Shown: piece after piece, positions 24,148-32,512 of the stretch | Layout of the letters: each line of letters starts with the position of its first letter | Numbering within the stretch: the first letter of the stretch is position 1 | DNA from: Streptomyces barkulensis | Lineage (GTDB): Bacteria > Actinomycetota > Actinomycetes > Streptomycetales > Streptomycetaceae | Direction: 5' to 3' | NCBI RefSeq assembly: GCF_002843305.1 | Contig: NZ_PGSG01000013.1 | Span: 1 to 52,034 of the forward strand | DNA length: 52,034 bases | The notes under the pieces: generated by a model | Database searches by the model: none | What the model was told of the DNA's origin: nothing | Seen by the model: only the letters and a program-made list of their open reading frames with translations | Position numbers and translations under genes: made by a program

Positions 24148-24915
24148 TCAGGGCCGCCGGGCCCGCTCCCGGAAGCGCTGGAGTTCCTGCTCCATGCCGT
24201 GGCCCCGGGTACGCACCAGGGCCGCGGCCAGGTCGGAGAGCTTGCGGTTGGTGTGCTGCGAGATCCCGCGCAGCAGGTCGAACGCCTCCCGCGCATCGCA
24301 GCCGAGCACGTACATCACGATCCCGCACGCCTGGTCCACGACGGGTCTGCTGCGCATCGCGTACCTGAGCTGCTCCGTCTCCGCCAGCGCCGCGCGGTGG
24401 CAAAGGTCGCGGGCCAGTCCGGTGGCGGCCAGGTCGCCCAGAAGCGCCGCCGGGCAGCGGACGGTCTCCTCCAGCGGGCGGGGGCGGAAGCCGTGGACGG
24501 TGACGGTGAGGGTGAGACCGCCCCGGCGGTACGGCAGGGCGGCGCCGGAGCGCAGCCCCATCTCCAGCGCCCTGGCACGGTAGCCGGGCCAGCGGTCGTC
24601 CAGCAGCAGGTCGTCCGAGCCGGCGGGGCGGCCGGTGCGCAGGGCCTGCGGCACGGGACCGTCCCCGTCCTCCCACTGGACGGCGACGAGTGCGGACAGG
24701 TCCGGATGGGTGACGGCGGTGGTGCCCTCGGCCGGGTCGGAGCCGGTGTGGGCGGTGGCGGTGGCGCCGCAGCAGCCGGGAGTGGAGCGGACGACCTGCT
24801 CGGCCAGCCGGGCGAGGCTCCGGGCGGGCGAGGCGGCGTCGAGCGCCGGCTCCGGCTCCGGTCCCGGCCGGGGCGGAGCGGACTCGAACGGCATCGCGTC
24901 GCATCGGTCCGGCAT
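24148..24915 (-). CDS. GAF-ANTAR domain regulator
   Basis: A protein of 255 residues. Residues 30-170 look like a GAF sensor domain, and residues 180-250 form the ANTAR RNA-binding domain (AMRSRPVVDQACGIVMYVLG, then REAFDLLRGISQHTNRKLSD). ANTAR proteins bind paired hairpins in nascent RNA to prevent termination. Four Cys (Cys5, Cys48, Cys49, Cys172) could allow redox sensing, which is only a possibility. It diverges from a PAS-GAF gene across an AT-rich region. Start ATG 24915; ATG at residue 8 is possible. Confidence 0.85.
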   Translation of the reverse strand: MPDRCDAMPFESAPPRPGPEPEPALDAASPARSLARLAEQVVRSTPGCCGATATAHTGSDPAEGTTAVTHPDLSALVAVQWEDGDGPVPQALRTGRPAGSDDLLLDDRWPGYRARALEMGLRSGAALPYRRGGLTLTVTVHGFRPRPLEETVRCPAALLGDLAATGLARDLCHRAALAETEQLRYAMRSRPVVDQACGIVMYVLGCDAREAFDLLRGISQHTNRKLSDLAAALVRTRGHGMEQELQRFRERARRP

Positions 24916-25170
24916 GGCGCTGCCCGGTCCTTTCCCTGTTCTCCGGCCGGTTCCGGCCGGCTCCCGAACGTCCGGTTCCGTGGGATCGGCTGCCCCGCGC
25001 GGCGGCCGGGAAACAGCCGGCGCGCTCAGCCGTCCCGGGCGGGCGCGGCCCGCCCGGAACCACTCCCGCGCGGCCTCTCCCACCATCATCATCCCAATAA
25101 AGAGTGATGAGTAATATTTTTTCCGCGCGATCGACAGGACCGCAGGCTGCCCGCGGGTTACGTTGATGAC

Positions 25171-26331
25171 ATGGCGCAGGCGGAGGAGTTCGGAACCGAG
25201 CTGGCGGACTTCCGCCGACGGGTGGAGGAACTGCGGTCGGCGCCTGCCCTGCCGGAGGCCGACCGGCTCCCCGCCCTGGAGGCCGCGCTCCTGGAGCTCC
25301 GCCACGCGGCCGAGGTGCTGTGGCCGCGCTACCAGGAGCTGGCCGCCGAACGGCACCGCGGCGGCCCGGAGGAGCACCACGAGCACCGGCTGCTGCGCGA
25401 TCTGTTCCAGCGGCTGCCGGTGGCGGTGGCCCTGCTGGACCGGGACACGGTGGTACGGCGGTGCAACCCCGCCGCCGGGCAGGTGCTGGGAATGCGGGCC
25501 GGATACGCCACCGGGCGGGCGCTGACCGGCTCCCTGGCCCACGGCTGTCGGGGGGCCTTCCGCTCCCAGGTGGCCGCGGTCGCCCGCGGCGAGGGCGACC
25601 GCGGTCTGACCGTCCGTCTGCCGGGCCCGCCGCGGCACGGCGGCACCGCGCTGCGGACCACCCTGACGGCGCTGCGCCCCCCGCACGAGCCGGGCGCGAT
25701 CGTTCTGGCCGTCTTCCAGCCGGCCGGGCCCGGCGCGCCCGGCGAAACCGGCCCCGCCGGGCCGGTCGCGGCGGTCGCGGCGGTGGAGCGCGAGGAGCGG
25801 CGCCCCGACCCGTCCGAGGCCGCCCGAGGCGCCGAACTGATGGATCTGCTGGACGGGACGACGACGGCGCTGCTCGGCGCCGACTCCCCCAAGGAGGTGC
25901 CGCAGCGGGTGGCGGAGGCGCTCTACGGCCGGTTCGCCGACTGGGTCGTCGTCGACGCCGCCGTGCCCGGCGGCGCGCTGCGCCGGGCCGCCGTCCTGGC
26001 CCCGGCCGGGCGGCTGCGCGACGCGGTCGCCGGGCAGGACCCGTCCTCCTGGCCGCCGGTGGTGGACGCGGTGCGGCACGGCGGCACGACGCTGCGGGTG
26101 CGGCCGGAGGACCCCGGGCTCCTGGGCCAAGACGGTGCCGGGGCCCCCGTTCTGGTGCGGGCCGAGGTCGGCTCGCTGCTGTGCGTGCCGCTGTCCGACG
26201 GCGCGGGAGGCCCGGCGCTCGGCGCGCTGACGCTGCTGCGCACCAGTGGCCGCCGGGCCTTCGGGCTGGCGGAGACCGGTGCCGTGGAGCGGATCGCACG
26301 GCATGTCGCCCTCGCCCTGCGCGGTCTGTGA
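25171..26331 (+). CDS. PAS-GAF sensor protein without output domain
   Basis: A protein of 386 residues. After an N-terminal helical region (to about 70) a PAS domain follows (LLRDLFQRLPVAVALLDRDT, CNPAAGQVLGM), and then a GAF domain (about 215-386, ending GAVERIARHVALALRGL). In Streptomyces this arrangement usually leads into a PP2C phosphatase domain; here the protein stops after GAF, so it has no enzymatic output. It might work through the neighbouring ANTAR protein or sigma factor. The upstream intergenic region holds a rare AT-rich tract (about 25094-25123) that could contain promoters for both divergent genes. Confidence 0.8.
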   Translation: MAQAEEFGTELADFRRRVEELRSAPALPEADRLPALEAALLELRHAAEVLWPRYQELAAERHRGGPEEHHEHRLLRDLFQRLPVAVALLDRDTVVRRCNPAAGQVLGMRAGYATGRALTGSLAHGCRGAFRSQVAAVARGEGDRGLTVRLPGPPRHGGTALRTTLTALRPPHEPGAIVLAVFQPAGPGAPGETGPAGPVAAVAAVEREERRPDPSEAARGAELMDLLDGTTTALLGADSPKEVPQRVAEALYGRFADWVVVDAAVPGGALRRAAVLAPAGRLRDAVAGQDPSSWPPVVDAVRHGGTTLRVRPEDPGLLGQDGAGAPVLVRAEVGSLLCVPLSDGAGGPALGALTLLRTSGRRAFGLAETGAVERIARHVALALRGL

Positions 26332-26401
26332 GACGCTCCGCGGACTGATCCGCGAACCGTTCCACCGGCTGGACCGGCCGGCCCCGCCGGACACCGGGCG
26401 C

Positions 26402-26444
26402 GCGCCCGCCGTACCCGCGCGGCTCGCGCGGGTACGGCGGGCGC
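26402..26444. terminator. 19-bp hairpin between convergent genes
   Basis: Perfect arms at 26402-26420 and 26426-26444 with a 5-nt loop lie between the PAS-GAF gene and the minus-strand sigma factor gene. Probably a bidirectional terminator. Confidence 0.78.
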
Positions 26445-26483
26445 CGGGGGTGCGGAAAGGCGCCGGGGCCGGGCGGCGGCGCG

Positions 26484-27350
26484 TCAGGCGGCCCGGGAGC
26501 CCGCGTAGACGCGCTCGCGCTCCCGCTCCGGTACGGCGGCCTGCTCCCGCTCCAGGTCCGCCTCGACCTCGGCGTGCAGGCGGTTGCAGGTGCGGCTGAT
26601 CAGCCGGGAGACGTGCATCTGGGAGATGCCGAGCTGCTCGGCGATCCGGCTCTGGGTCATGTCGCAGAAGAAACGCAGGTAGAGGATCTTGCGCTCGCGC
26701 TCGGGCAGGTTGCGCAGCCGGGGCTTGAGCGACTCGCGGTAGACGACGAGGTCGAAGCCGGGTTCGGCGCTGCCGAGGGTGTCCACCAGCGCGTAGCCGT
26801 CGTCGGCGCCGGGCAGCTCGGCGTCCAGGGAGAGGGTGCTGTAGCTCTCCAGGGCCTCGGAGCCGATGCGCACCTCCTCCTCCGTCAGCCCGCTGTGTTC
26901 CGCTATCTCCCTGACGCCGGGGGTGCGGCCGTCGAGGGAGTGGCTGAGCTGGCGGCTGGAGGCTCGTACGCGGTTGCGCAGCTCCTGCACCCGTCGCGGC
27001 ACGTGCAGGCCCCACATGTGGTCGCGGAAGTGCCGCTTGATCTCGCCGACGATGGTCGGCACCGCGAAGCTCTCGAAGGCACTGCCGCGCGCCGGGTCGT
27101 AGCGGGTGACGGCCTTCACCAGGCCGAGGGCGGCCACCTGCTCCAGGTCCTCCAGGGACTCGCCACGGTTGCGGAAGTGCCGGGCCAGGCGCTCGGCCAT
27201 CGGCATCCAGGCCCGCACCACCCGCTGCCGCAGCTCCTCCCGCTCCGGGCCGTCCGGAAGCTCGGCGATGCGCCGGAACTCGGCGGTGGTGTCGGGGGCG
27301 TCGTCGTGCGGGTGCCGCGCGTGCTTTGCTCGTGCTCGTACGGGGGTCAT
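26484..27350 (-). CDS. SigB/SigF/SigG-family RNA polymerase sigma factor
   Basis: A protein of 288 residues. Region 2 includes LEDLEQVAALGLVKAVTRYD and FAVPTIVGEIKRHFRDHMW. Region 3 includes VRASSRQLSHSLDGRTPGVR. Region 4 ends in a helix-turn-helix (QSRIAEQLGISQMHVSRLIS). This is the general-stress/sporulation sigma family of Streptomyces (nine or so paralogues such as SigB, SigF, SigH). Members are held by anti-sigma kinases; no anti-sigma gene is adjacent here. The start ATG 27350 has GGGAGAG 7 nt upstream. Which paralogue this is cannot be decided. Confidence 0.93.
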   Translation of the reverse strand: MTPVRARAKHARHPHDDAPDTTAEFRRIAELPDGPEREELRQRVVRAWMPMAERLARHFRNRGESLEDLEQVAALGLVKAVTRYDPARGSAFESFAVPTIVGEIKRHFRDHMWGLHVPRRVQELRNRVRASSRQLSHSLDGRTPGVREIAEHSGLTEEEVRIGSEALESYSTLSLDAELPGADDGYALVDTLGSAEPGFDLVVYRESLKPRLRNLPERERKILYLRFFCDMTQSRIAEQLGISQMHVSRLISRTCNRLHAEVEADLEREQAAVPERERERVYAGSRAA

Positions 27351-27586
27351 GTGCGGTCTCTCCCGAACTGTGGACTGTGGCTCTGTGGGGGTTACCGCGG
27401 GACCGGGCACAGGGGGACCGGGGCCGAAACACCCGGGGCGGGGAATGTCACCGCTCCCGCGGATGTGCCTGCGGTCCGAAGCACGAGGGTTCGGATGCCC
27501 GGGGCCCACCCCTTCAAACGATGTTTTTCACACCGGCACCCGGTTACCCGGTGCCCGCACCGCCGGACCTGTGGAGGACTGCGTCG

Positions 27587-28558
27587 ATGACCGAGTACGG
27601 CTACTTCCTGGCCTGTGAGGACCACGGACCGAACGAGTTGGTGGAGCAGGCCCGGATGGCCGAGCAGGCGGGCTTCACCTCGCTGTGGATCTCCGACCAC
27701 TACCACCCGTGGAACGGCGTCCAGGGGCACAGTCCGTTCGTGTGGTCCGTCATCGGCGCGATCTCGCAGGCTACCTCGCTGCCCGTGCAGACGGCGGTCA
27801 CCTGCCCGACCGTGCGCGTCCACCCCGCGGTGGTCGCCCAGGCCGCCGCCACCGGCGCGGTGATGCTGGAGGGGCGCTTCCGGCTGGGCGTGGGCACCGG
27901 CGAGGCGCTCAACGAGCACATCCTGGGCGACCGCTGGCCCCAGGCGTCGGTGCGGATGGAGATGCTGGAGGAGGCCATCGGCGTCATTCGGCGCCTGCTG
28001 ACCGGCGAGGAGGTCAGCCACCACGGCAGGCACTACACCGTGGAGAACGCCCGGCTGTACGACGTGCCCGACCGGCCGGTGCCGGTCGACGTCTCCGGCT
28101 TCGGCCCGGCCGCCATCGAACTGGCCGGACGGGTGGCCGACGGCTTCATCACCACCATGCCCGACGTGGAGGGGCTGGAGCGCTTCCGCCGCAGCGGCGG
28201 GGGCCGCGGCTCCGGGCAGGGGCCGGCCTTCGCCGGGACGAAGGTCTGCTACGGCACCGACCGCGACGAGGCCGTGCGCACCGTCCACCGCCGCTGGCCC
28301 AACATGTTCCTGCCCGGCGAGCTGGGGCAGGTCCTGCCCACCCCCGCCCACTTCGAGCAGGCCTCGCGACTGGTGACCGAGGAAGTGGTGGCCGGCTCCG
28401 GGCTGCCGTGCGGCGACGACCCCGACGAGCACGTACGCGCCCTGCGGGAGTTCGCCGACTCCGGATTCGACGTGGTGCACGTCAACCAGATCGGCCCCGA
28501 CCTGCGGGGCTTCTTCGACTTCTACCGCAGTGACGTCCTGCCGCGACTGAGGGACTGA
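27587..28558 (+). CDS. LLM-class F420-dependent oxidoreductase
   Basis: A protein of 323 residues with the luciferase-like TIM barrel. MAEQAGFTSLWISDHYHPWN and PTVRVHPAVVAQAAATGAVM, followed by RFRLGVGTGEALNEHILGD, closely fit the F420-dependent glucose-6-phosphate dehydrogenase-like group (TIGR03557). His and Trp of SDHYHPWN are the residues that contact F420 and substrate in that group. The cofactor is inferred from family. Start ATG 27587, with GGAGG about 10 nt upstream. Divergent from the sigma factor gene. Confidence 0.9.
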   Translation: MTEYGYFLACEDHGPNELVEQARMAEQAGFTSLWISDHYHPWNGVQGHSPFVWSVIGAISQATSLPVQTAVTCPTVRVHPAVVAQAAATGAVMLEGRFRLGVGTGEALNEHILGDRWPQASVRMEMLEEAIGVIRRLLTGEEVSHHGRHYTVENARLYDVPDRPVPVDVSGFGPAAIELAGRVADGFITTMPDVEGLERFRRSGGGRGSGQGPAFAGTKVCYGTDRDEAVRTVHRRWPNMFLPGELGQVLPTPAHFEQASRLVTEEVVAGSGLPCGDDPDEHVRALREFADSGFDVVHVNQIGPDLRGFFDFYRSDVLPRLRD

Positions 28559-28600
28559 GCCGGCCGACGGGCCGTCCGGCGGCGGACGGGCCCCCTGAGC

Positions 28601-28635
28601 GGGGGCGCGGAGAGGGTGCGGCTCTCCGCGCCCCC
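28601..28635. terminator. 14-bp hairpin between convergent genes
   Basis: GGGGGCGCGGAGAG at 28601-28614 pairs with 28622-28635 around a 7-nt loop, between the LLM oxidoreductase gene and the minus-strand DUF402 gene; the right arm is followed by TT. Confidence 0.72.
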
Positions 28636-28699
28636 TTCGCCTGCCCCGCGCCCGGCCGGGGGTTCGGGGCGGGGCCCGGGGACCCCGGGGTTCCCGGGC

Positions 28700-29218
28700 T
28701 CAGTCCAGCAGGGCGTCGAAACCGCCCTCGCGGGCGAGCCGTTCGAGCTCGTCCAGCGCCCGGCGGGCCCTGCCGGCCGTCTCCGGTTCACTCTCGGGCA
28801 GCCCGCTCCCGGCGAACTCGTCCTCGTCCAGGCGCAGCACGGCGGACCGGTCGGACGACACCCACAGGTCCAGTTCCAGGTCCCATGTGGTCAGCGTGTC
28901 CCGCGCGACGGCGGCGGGGCGGGTGACGTCGCAGTACCAGCCCTTGAGGGCGCCGCCCGGGCCGCGCACCTCCTTGACCGAGAACCAGCGGTCGCGCCAG
29001 TAGTGCTCGGTGAAAACGTCGCCGCTCTCGAAGCGCACGAAGCCGAAGTCCCGTACCGGCGGGCCGGCCCAGGGCGCCCGCACGACGGCGTGGACGCCGT
29101 CGTCGCGCTCCACGGTCGCCGGGTAACGGACCTGGCGGCCATGGGACTTGTGCAGGACGACGGTCACCGTGTCGTCCGGCGCCAGGGTGGTTCCGGGGAG
29201 GGGGTGCGCATCACTCAT
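28700..29218 (-). CDS. DUF402-domain protein (FomD-like)
   Basis: A protein of about 172 residues. The DUF402 beta-barrel features are VRFESGDVFTEHYWRDRWFS, then GWYCDVTRPA and LTTWDLELDLWVSSD, with acidic residues (Asp/Glu in the LDEDEF segment) that bind metal in FomD and Ntdp-type nucleotide pyrophosphatases. Those relatives hydrolyse nucleoside diphosphates or CMP-phosphonate intermediates. The start ATG 29218 has GGAGGG 7 nt upstream. Its leader includes an unusually strong palindrome. Confidence 0.82.
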   Translation of the reverse strand: MSDAHPLPGTTLAPDDTVTVVLHKSHGRQVRYPATVERDDGVHAVVRAPWAGPPVRDFGFVRFESGDVFTEHYWRDRWFSVKEVRGPGGALKGWYCDVTRPAAVARDTLTTWDLELDLWVSSDRSAVLRLDEDEFAGSGLPESEPETAGRARRALDELERLAREGGFDALLD

Positions 29219-29237
29219 GGGCCCACCCTCCACGACG

Positions 29238-29528
29238 GGCGGCAGGGGCGCACCCGGTTTTCGGGTGCGCCCCTGCCGCCTCCTGCCCGCGCGCCTCGCC
29301 CGCGCCTCCGCCGTGCTCGTGTGCTCCCTCTCCCGTGCGCAGCGCGCTCCGGACCGGTGTGCCCCAACGGCCTTGCCGGCAGCCGCGGGTACCGCCCTGA
29401 GCAGGGCGGTACCCGGGTTCGGGAGCGGCTCCGGGCACGGTCCCTGACCTCCGTGCCCGGAGCCTTCTCACTCCCCCACAGGGCCGCTCGCTCGGCCGCG
29501 GTCCGGGTGCCCCCGCCTGACGGGGGCA
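29238..29528. other. Array of four strong stem-loops in a non-coding stretch
   Basis: The 397-nt stretch between the DUF402 and DUF6158 genes contains no convincing gene. It holds four perfect inverted repeats in series. They are 29238-29256 with 29262-29280 (19 bp, loop GTTTT), 29386-29398 with 29403-29415 (13 bp), 29427-29440 with 29451-29464 (14 bp), and 29508-29515 with 29521-29528 (8 bp). One or more may terminate the upstream minus-strand gene. The first lies only 20 nt from the DUF402 start codon. Confidence 0.75.
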
Positions 29529-29615
29529 AACACCCGCTCACCCGGCCGTCACAGCACCGCCGCCATGCCGCCACCGCCGCGCCGCCGCGCCGCCGCGTTC
29601 ACCGCGCCCCTCGTC

Positions 29616-29843
29616 TCACTCGGTGCGCGCCCGGGCGCCCTCCCTGGTACGGCCCGCCGAGACGGCCCGGTCGGGGTGGCGCCGCAGGTACTCGCCCTCC
29701 AGTTCGGCGGTGCGCCGGGTGTGCGCGGCCAGCGCGTCCGACGAGCCGTGCAGCAGGGTGTCGTGGCGGGTCCGGTGCAGAGATTCCAGCTCCTCGATCA
29801 GCGCGGTCTCGGACAGCTTCTCCGGGTCCACTCCCATTGCCAT
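29616..29843 (-). CDS. Small conserved actinobacterial protein (DUF6158-like)
   Basis: A protein of 75 residues. The sequence MAMGVDPEKLSETALIEELE, then LHRTRHDTLLHGSSDALAAH, then RRTAELEGEYLRRHPDR matches a small helical family seen in Streptomyces stress loci (I recall it as DUF6158). It is probably two long helices. The start ATG 29843 has AAGGAGG 10 nt upstream; the longer frame from 29930 is unlikely. It is divergent from the eRF1-like gene at 29942, sharing an approximately 100-nt promoter region. Confidence 0.72.
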   Translation of the reverse strand: MAMGVDPEKLSETALIEELESLHRTRHDTLLHGSSDALAAHTRRTAELEGEYLRRHPDRAVSAGRTREGARARTE

Positions 29844-29941
29844 GGTCCGGTCGCCTCCTTCGTCGGTGTTCTCCGGCGTCGCTCCGTGTCTTTTGCACCG
29901 GTTCGGGTACCCGGAAACCGGCGATTCCAAGGAGGGAGCCC

Positions 29942-31144
29942 ATGGAACTCGGATTCCTGAGCCCGATCTTCGACCGTCCCGGCCCCTGGGCCTCGGTCTA
30001 CTTCGACACCTCGTGGCTGACCGAGGACGCGGCGGCCCGTCACGAACTCGCCGCCCGGGAGGTTCACGATCTGCTGAAAAGCCAGGGAGCGGACGAGCGC
30101 ACCCGCAAGGCGGTGTACGACGCTCTCATGGCGCTGCCGCGCAGCTCGGCCTCGCCGGGGCGGGCGCTGTTCGCCACCGCGGGCGAGGTGGTGCTCGATC
30201 CCGCGCTGGCCCGGGCGCCGAGCGGCGGCCCGCACGCCACCTGGGGGCCGCTGCCGCACACCGCGCCGCTGCTGGAGCTGATGGACACCGCCCCCACCTG
30301 CCTGCTGGCCCGCATCGACCGCACCGGTGCGGACCTGGAGCTGCGGGGCTCCTTCGGCAGGCGCGAGGCCGGCCAGATCCAGGGGGAGGACTGGCCGGTG
30401 CACCGCACCCCGAACGCCGACTGGTCCGAACGGCGGTTCCAGAACGCGGTGGAGAACACCTGGGAGCACAACGCCGCCCTCATCGCGGAGAGCCTGAGGG
30501 CACAGCAGGCCGAGACGGGCGCACAGGTGCTGGTCCTGGCCGGGGACACCCGCGAGTGCCACGCCGTGCACGACCGGCTGGCCCCCGACTTCCACGGGAT
30601 GGCCGTCATCGCCGAGCACGGGGTGCGCGCCCCGGGCCGTAACGCGGCGGCCGGCGAGGAGAAACTGGAGAAGGAGGTGGAGGAGGCCCGCGCCTCGTAT
30701 GTGCACCGCCACGCCGCCGAGGTCATGGAGCGGTTCCAGGCCGGGCGGGTGCCGACCGACGACGGCAGGGTGGGCGCCGCCGAGGGGGTGCCCGCGCTGG
30801 TGGACGCCGCCCGCGAGCACCGCATCTCCGCCCTGCTGGTCCGTCCCGACGGGCCCGATCTGCACCGCGAGGTGTGGGTGGGCGACGGGCCCGACCAGGT
30901 GTCGGTGCGCCGCACCGACATGCAGTACCTGGGCGAGACCCGTCCCGTCAGCGCCCGCGCGGACGACGCGCTGCTGCGGTCGGCGGTGGCGACCGGCGCC
31001 GAGGTGATCTCCGTGGGGCCGCTCACGGAGGAGCCCGGGACTCCCGAGGGGCTGCCCGTGGGCGGGCTCGGCGCGCTGCTGCGCTGGCCCTACGGCGGGC
31101 CGCCGGCCGAGGGGGCCACGGGTGGTTCGGCCCCGGCCGGATGA
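29942..31144 (+). CDS. Rv2629/Balon-like eRF1-fold protein (baeRF2-type)
   Basis: A protein of 400 residues, size and layout as Mycobacterium Rv2629. Recognisable segments are the N-terminal GPWASVYFDTSWLTEDAA, a central NTWEHNAALIAESLRAQQAE and VLVLAGDTRECHAVHDRLAP, and a C-terminal ALVDAAREHRISALLVRPDG. The last resembles the third eRF1/Pelota domain. Relatives include Balon, a ribosome hibernation factor that binds the A site; Rv2629 is dormancy-linked. A ribosome-binding role is inferred. The ribosome binding site AAGGAGGG is excellent. The neighbouring DUF6158, sigma factor and sensor genes fit a stress context. Confidence 0.78.
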   Translation: MELGFLSPIFDRPGPWASVYFDTSWLTEDAAARHELAAREVHDLLKSQGADERTRKAVYDALMALPRSSASPGRALFATAGEVVLDPALARAPSGGPHATWGPLPHTAPLLELMDTAPTCLLARIDRTGADLELRGSFGRREAGQIQGEDWPVHRTPNADWSERRFQNAVENTWEHNAALIAESLRAQQAETGAQVLVLAGDTRECHAVHDRLAPDFHGMAVIAEHGVRAPGRNAAAGEEKLEKEVEEARASYVHRHAAEVMERFQAGRVPTDDGRVGAAEGVPALVDAAREHRISALLVRPDGPDLHREVWVGDGPDQVSVRRTDMQYLGETRPVSARADDALLRSAVATGAEVISVGPLTEEPGTPEGLPVGGLGALLRWPYGGPPAEGATGGSAPAG

Positions 31145-31207
31145 CCTCGTGCACCCAGCACACCGGCCCGGCGGGCGGCGGATCCCACCTGCGTCCACAT
31201 GCTGGAA

Positions 31208-31232
31208 TCATCTTGCTCACATAGCAAGATGA
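31208..31232. promoter_or_regulatory. Operator-like palindrome upstream of a methyltransferase gene
   Basis: TCATCTTGCT (31208-31217) and AGCAAGATGA (31223-31232) form a perfect 10-bp inverted repeat with a 5-nt spacer (CACAT), 17 nt before the ATG at 31250. Its base composition is far less GC-rich than its surroundings, which suits a repressor site or an early-transcript hairpin. Confidence 0.6.
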
Positions 31233-31249
31233 CGCGGTACGGTGCGCGC

Positions 31250-32059
31250 ATGCCGAGACCGAACGCCGTGTACACCCACGGCCACCACGAGTCCGTCCTG
31301 CGCTCCCACCGGTGGCGTACCGCCGCCAACTCCGCCGCCTACCTCCTGCCCGCACTGGCCCCGGGCCTGTCGGTGCTGGACGTGGGCTGCGGCCCGGGCA
31401 CCATCACCGCCGACCTGGCCGCCCTGGTCGCCCCCGGGGAGGTGGTGGGGGTGGACCGGGCCGAGGACGTCCTGGCCGAGGCCCGGTCCGCCGCCGCCGA
31501 CCGCGGCCTGGGCAACGTCCGCTTCGCGCGGGCGGACGTCCTCGCCCTGGACTTCCCCGACGACTCCTTCGACGTCGTCCACGCCCATCAGGTCCTCCAG
31601 CACATCGGCGACCCGGTGGCGGCGCTGCGCGAGATGCGCCGGGTGTGCCGCCCCGGCGGGGTGGTCGCCGCCCGCGACGCCGACTACGCGTCGATGGCCT
31701 GGTACCCCCTGGTGCCCGGCCTGGACGACTGGCTCGGCCTGTACCACCGGGTGGCCCGGGCCGGCGGCGGCGAGCCGGACGCGGGCCGCCGGCTGCTCTC
31801 CTGGGCCCGCGAGGCCGGTTTCACCGACGTCACCGCGGGCGCGGACGTCTGGTGCTTCGCCACGGAGGCGGACCGCGCCTGGTGGAGCGATCTGTGGGCG
31901 GAGCGCACCACCGGCTCCGCCTACGCCCGCCTCGCCGTCGAGGGCGGGCACGCGGACCGGGCGGAACTGGAGCGGATCGCCGCCGCCTGGCGCGAGTGGG
32001 GCGGACGGCCCGACGGCTGGTTCTCGGTGCCGCACGGGGAGATCCTGTGCCGGACCTGA
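31250..32059 (+). CDS. Class I SAM-dependent methyltransferase (UbiE/Methyltransf_11 type)
   Basis: A protein of 269 residues. SAM motif I is VLDVGCGPGTITADLAALV, motif II includes VVGVDRAEDVLAEA, and SFDVVHAHQVLQHIGDPVAA is post-motif II. The C-terminal half (WYPLVPGLDDWLGLYHRVAR, AGFTDVTAGADVWCFATEAD) matches small-molecule methyltransferases. The substrate is unknown. I start at ATG 31250 because the longer frame from 31199 crosses the palindrome at 31208-31232, which looks regulatory. Confidence 0.88.
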   Translation: MPRPNAVYTHGHHESVLRSHRWRTAANSAAYLLPALAPGLSVLDVGCGPGTITADLAALVAPGEVVGVDRAEDVLAEARSAAADRGLGNVRFARADVLALDFPDDSFDVVHAHQVLQHIGDPVAALREMRRVCRPGGVVAARDADYASMAWYPLVPGLDDWLGLYHRVARAGGGEPDAGRRLLSWAREAGFTDVTAGADVWCFATEADRAWWSDLWAERTTGSAYARLAVEGGHADRAELERIAAAWREWGGRPDGWFSVPHGEILCRT

Positions 32060-32149
32060 GCCGGTCCCCAGGCGGCTCCGAGGCGGCCCCCGGCCTGGGG
32101 CGGCGGGGCGCGCCTGACACCGTACGCGCCCCCAACTAGGCTCCTGGGC

Positions 32150-32512
32150 ATGGAGATTCTGGGTACTGCGCTGCGTGTGTGTGTCGACGACCTGGACGCG
32201 GCGGCGGGCGTGTACGAGCGGCTCACCGGTGCCGAGGCCATGCGGTTCGCGCAGGGCCCCGTCTCGGCGGCCGCGGTCGGCCCCTTCCTGCTGATGAGCG
32301 GCCCGCCCGGACCGATGGAGGTCCTCAGCAAGGTCGCCGCCACGCTGGCGGTGGGGGACGTGGAGGAGGCGGCGGCCGATCTGCGGGCCGTCGGCGCCGA
32401 GATCATCGCCGGCCCGCAGTCCACCCCCATCGGCCGGAACCTGGTGGCCCGCCACCCCGACGGCTCGGTCTTCGAATACGTCGACCGCCGGCAGGCGGGT
32501 GCGGAGGGGTAG
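32150..32512 (+). CDS. VOC-superfamily (glyoxalase/bleomycin resistance-like) protein
   Basis: A protein of 120 residues with one VOC module pair: LRVCVDDLDAAAGVYERLTG at the N-terminus and DVEEAAADLRAVGAEIIAGP, then RHPDGSVFEYVDR at the C-terminus (the terminal Glu is the usual metal ligand). The substrate is unknown. The last 24 bases of the gene are part of a duplicated segment. Confidence 0.85.
   Translation: MEILGTALRVCVDDLDAAAGVYERLTGAEAMRFAQGPVSAAAVGPFLLMSGPPGPMEVLSKVAATLAVGDVEEAAADLRAVGAEIIAGPQSTPIGRNLVARHPDGSVFEYVDRRQAGAEG

Noticed and set aside
24148..27432. Very long minus-strand frame (1094 codons) covering ANTAR, PAS-GAF and sigma genes
   Set aside because: Only its last 256 codons form the GAF-ANTAR protein; the rest is antisense or out of frame with the PAS-GAF and sigma factor genes.
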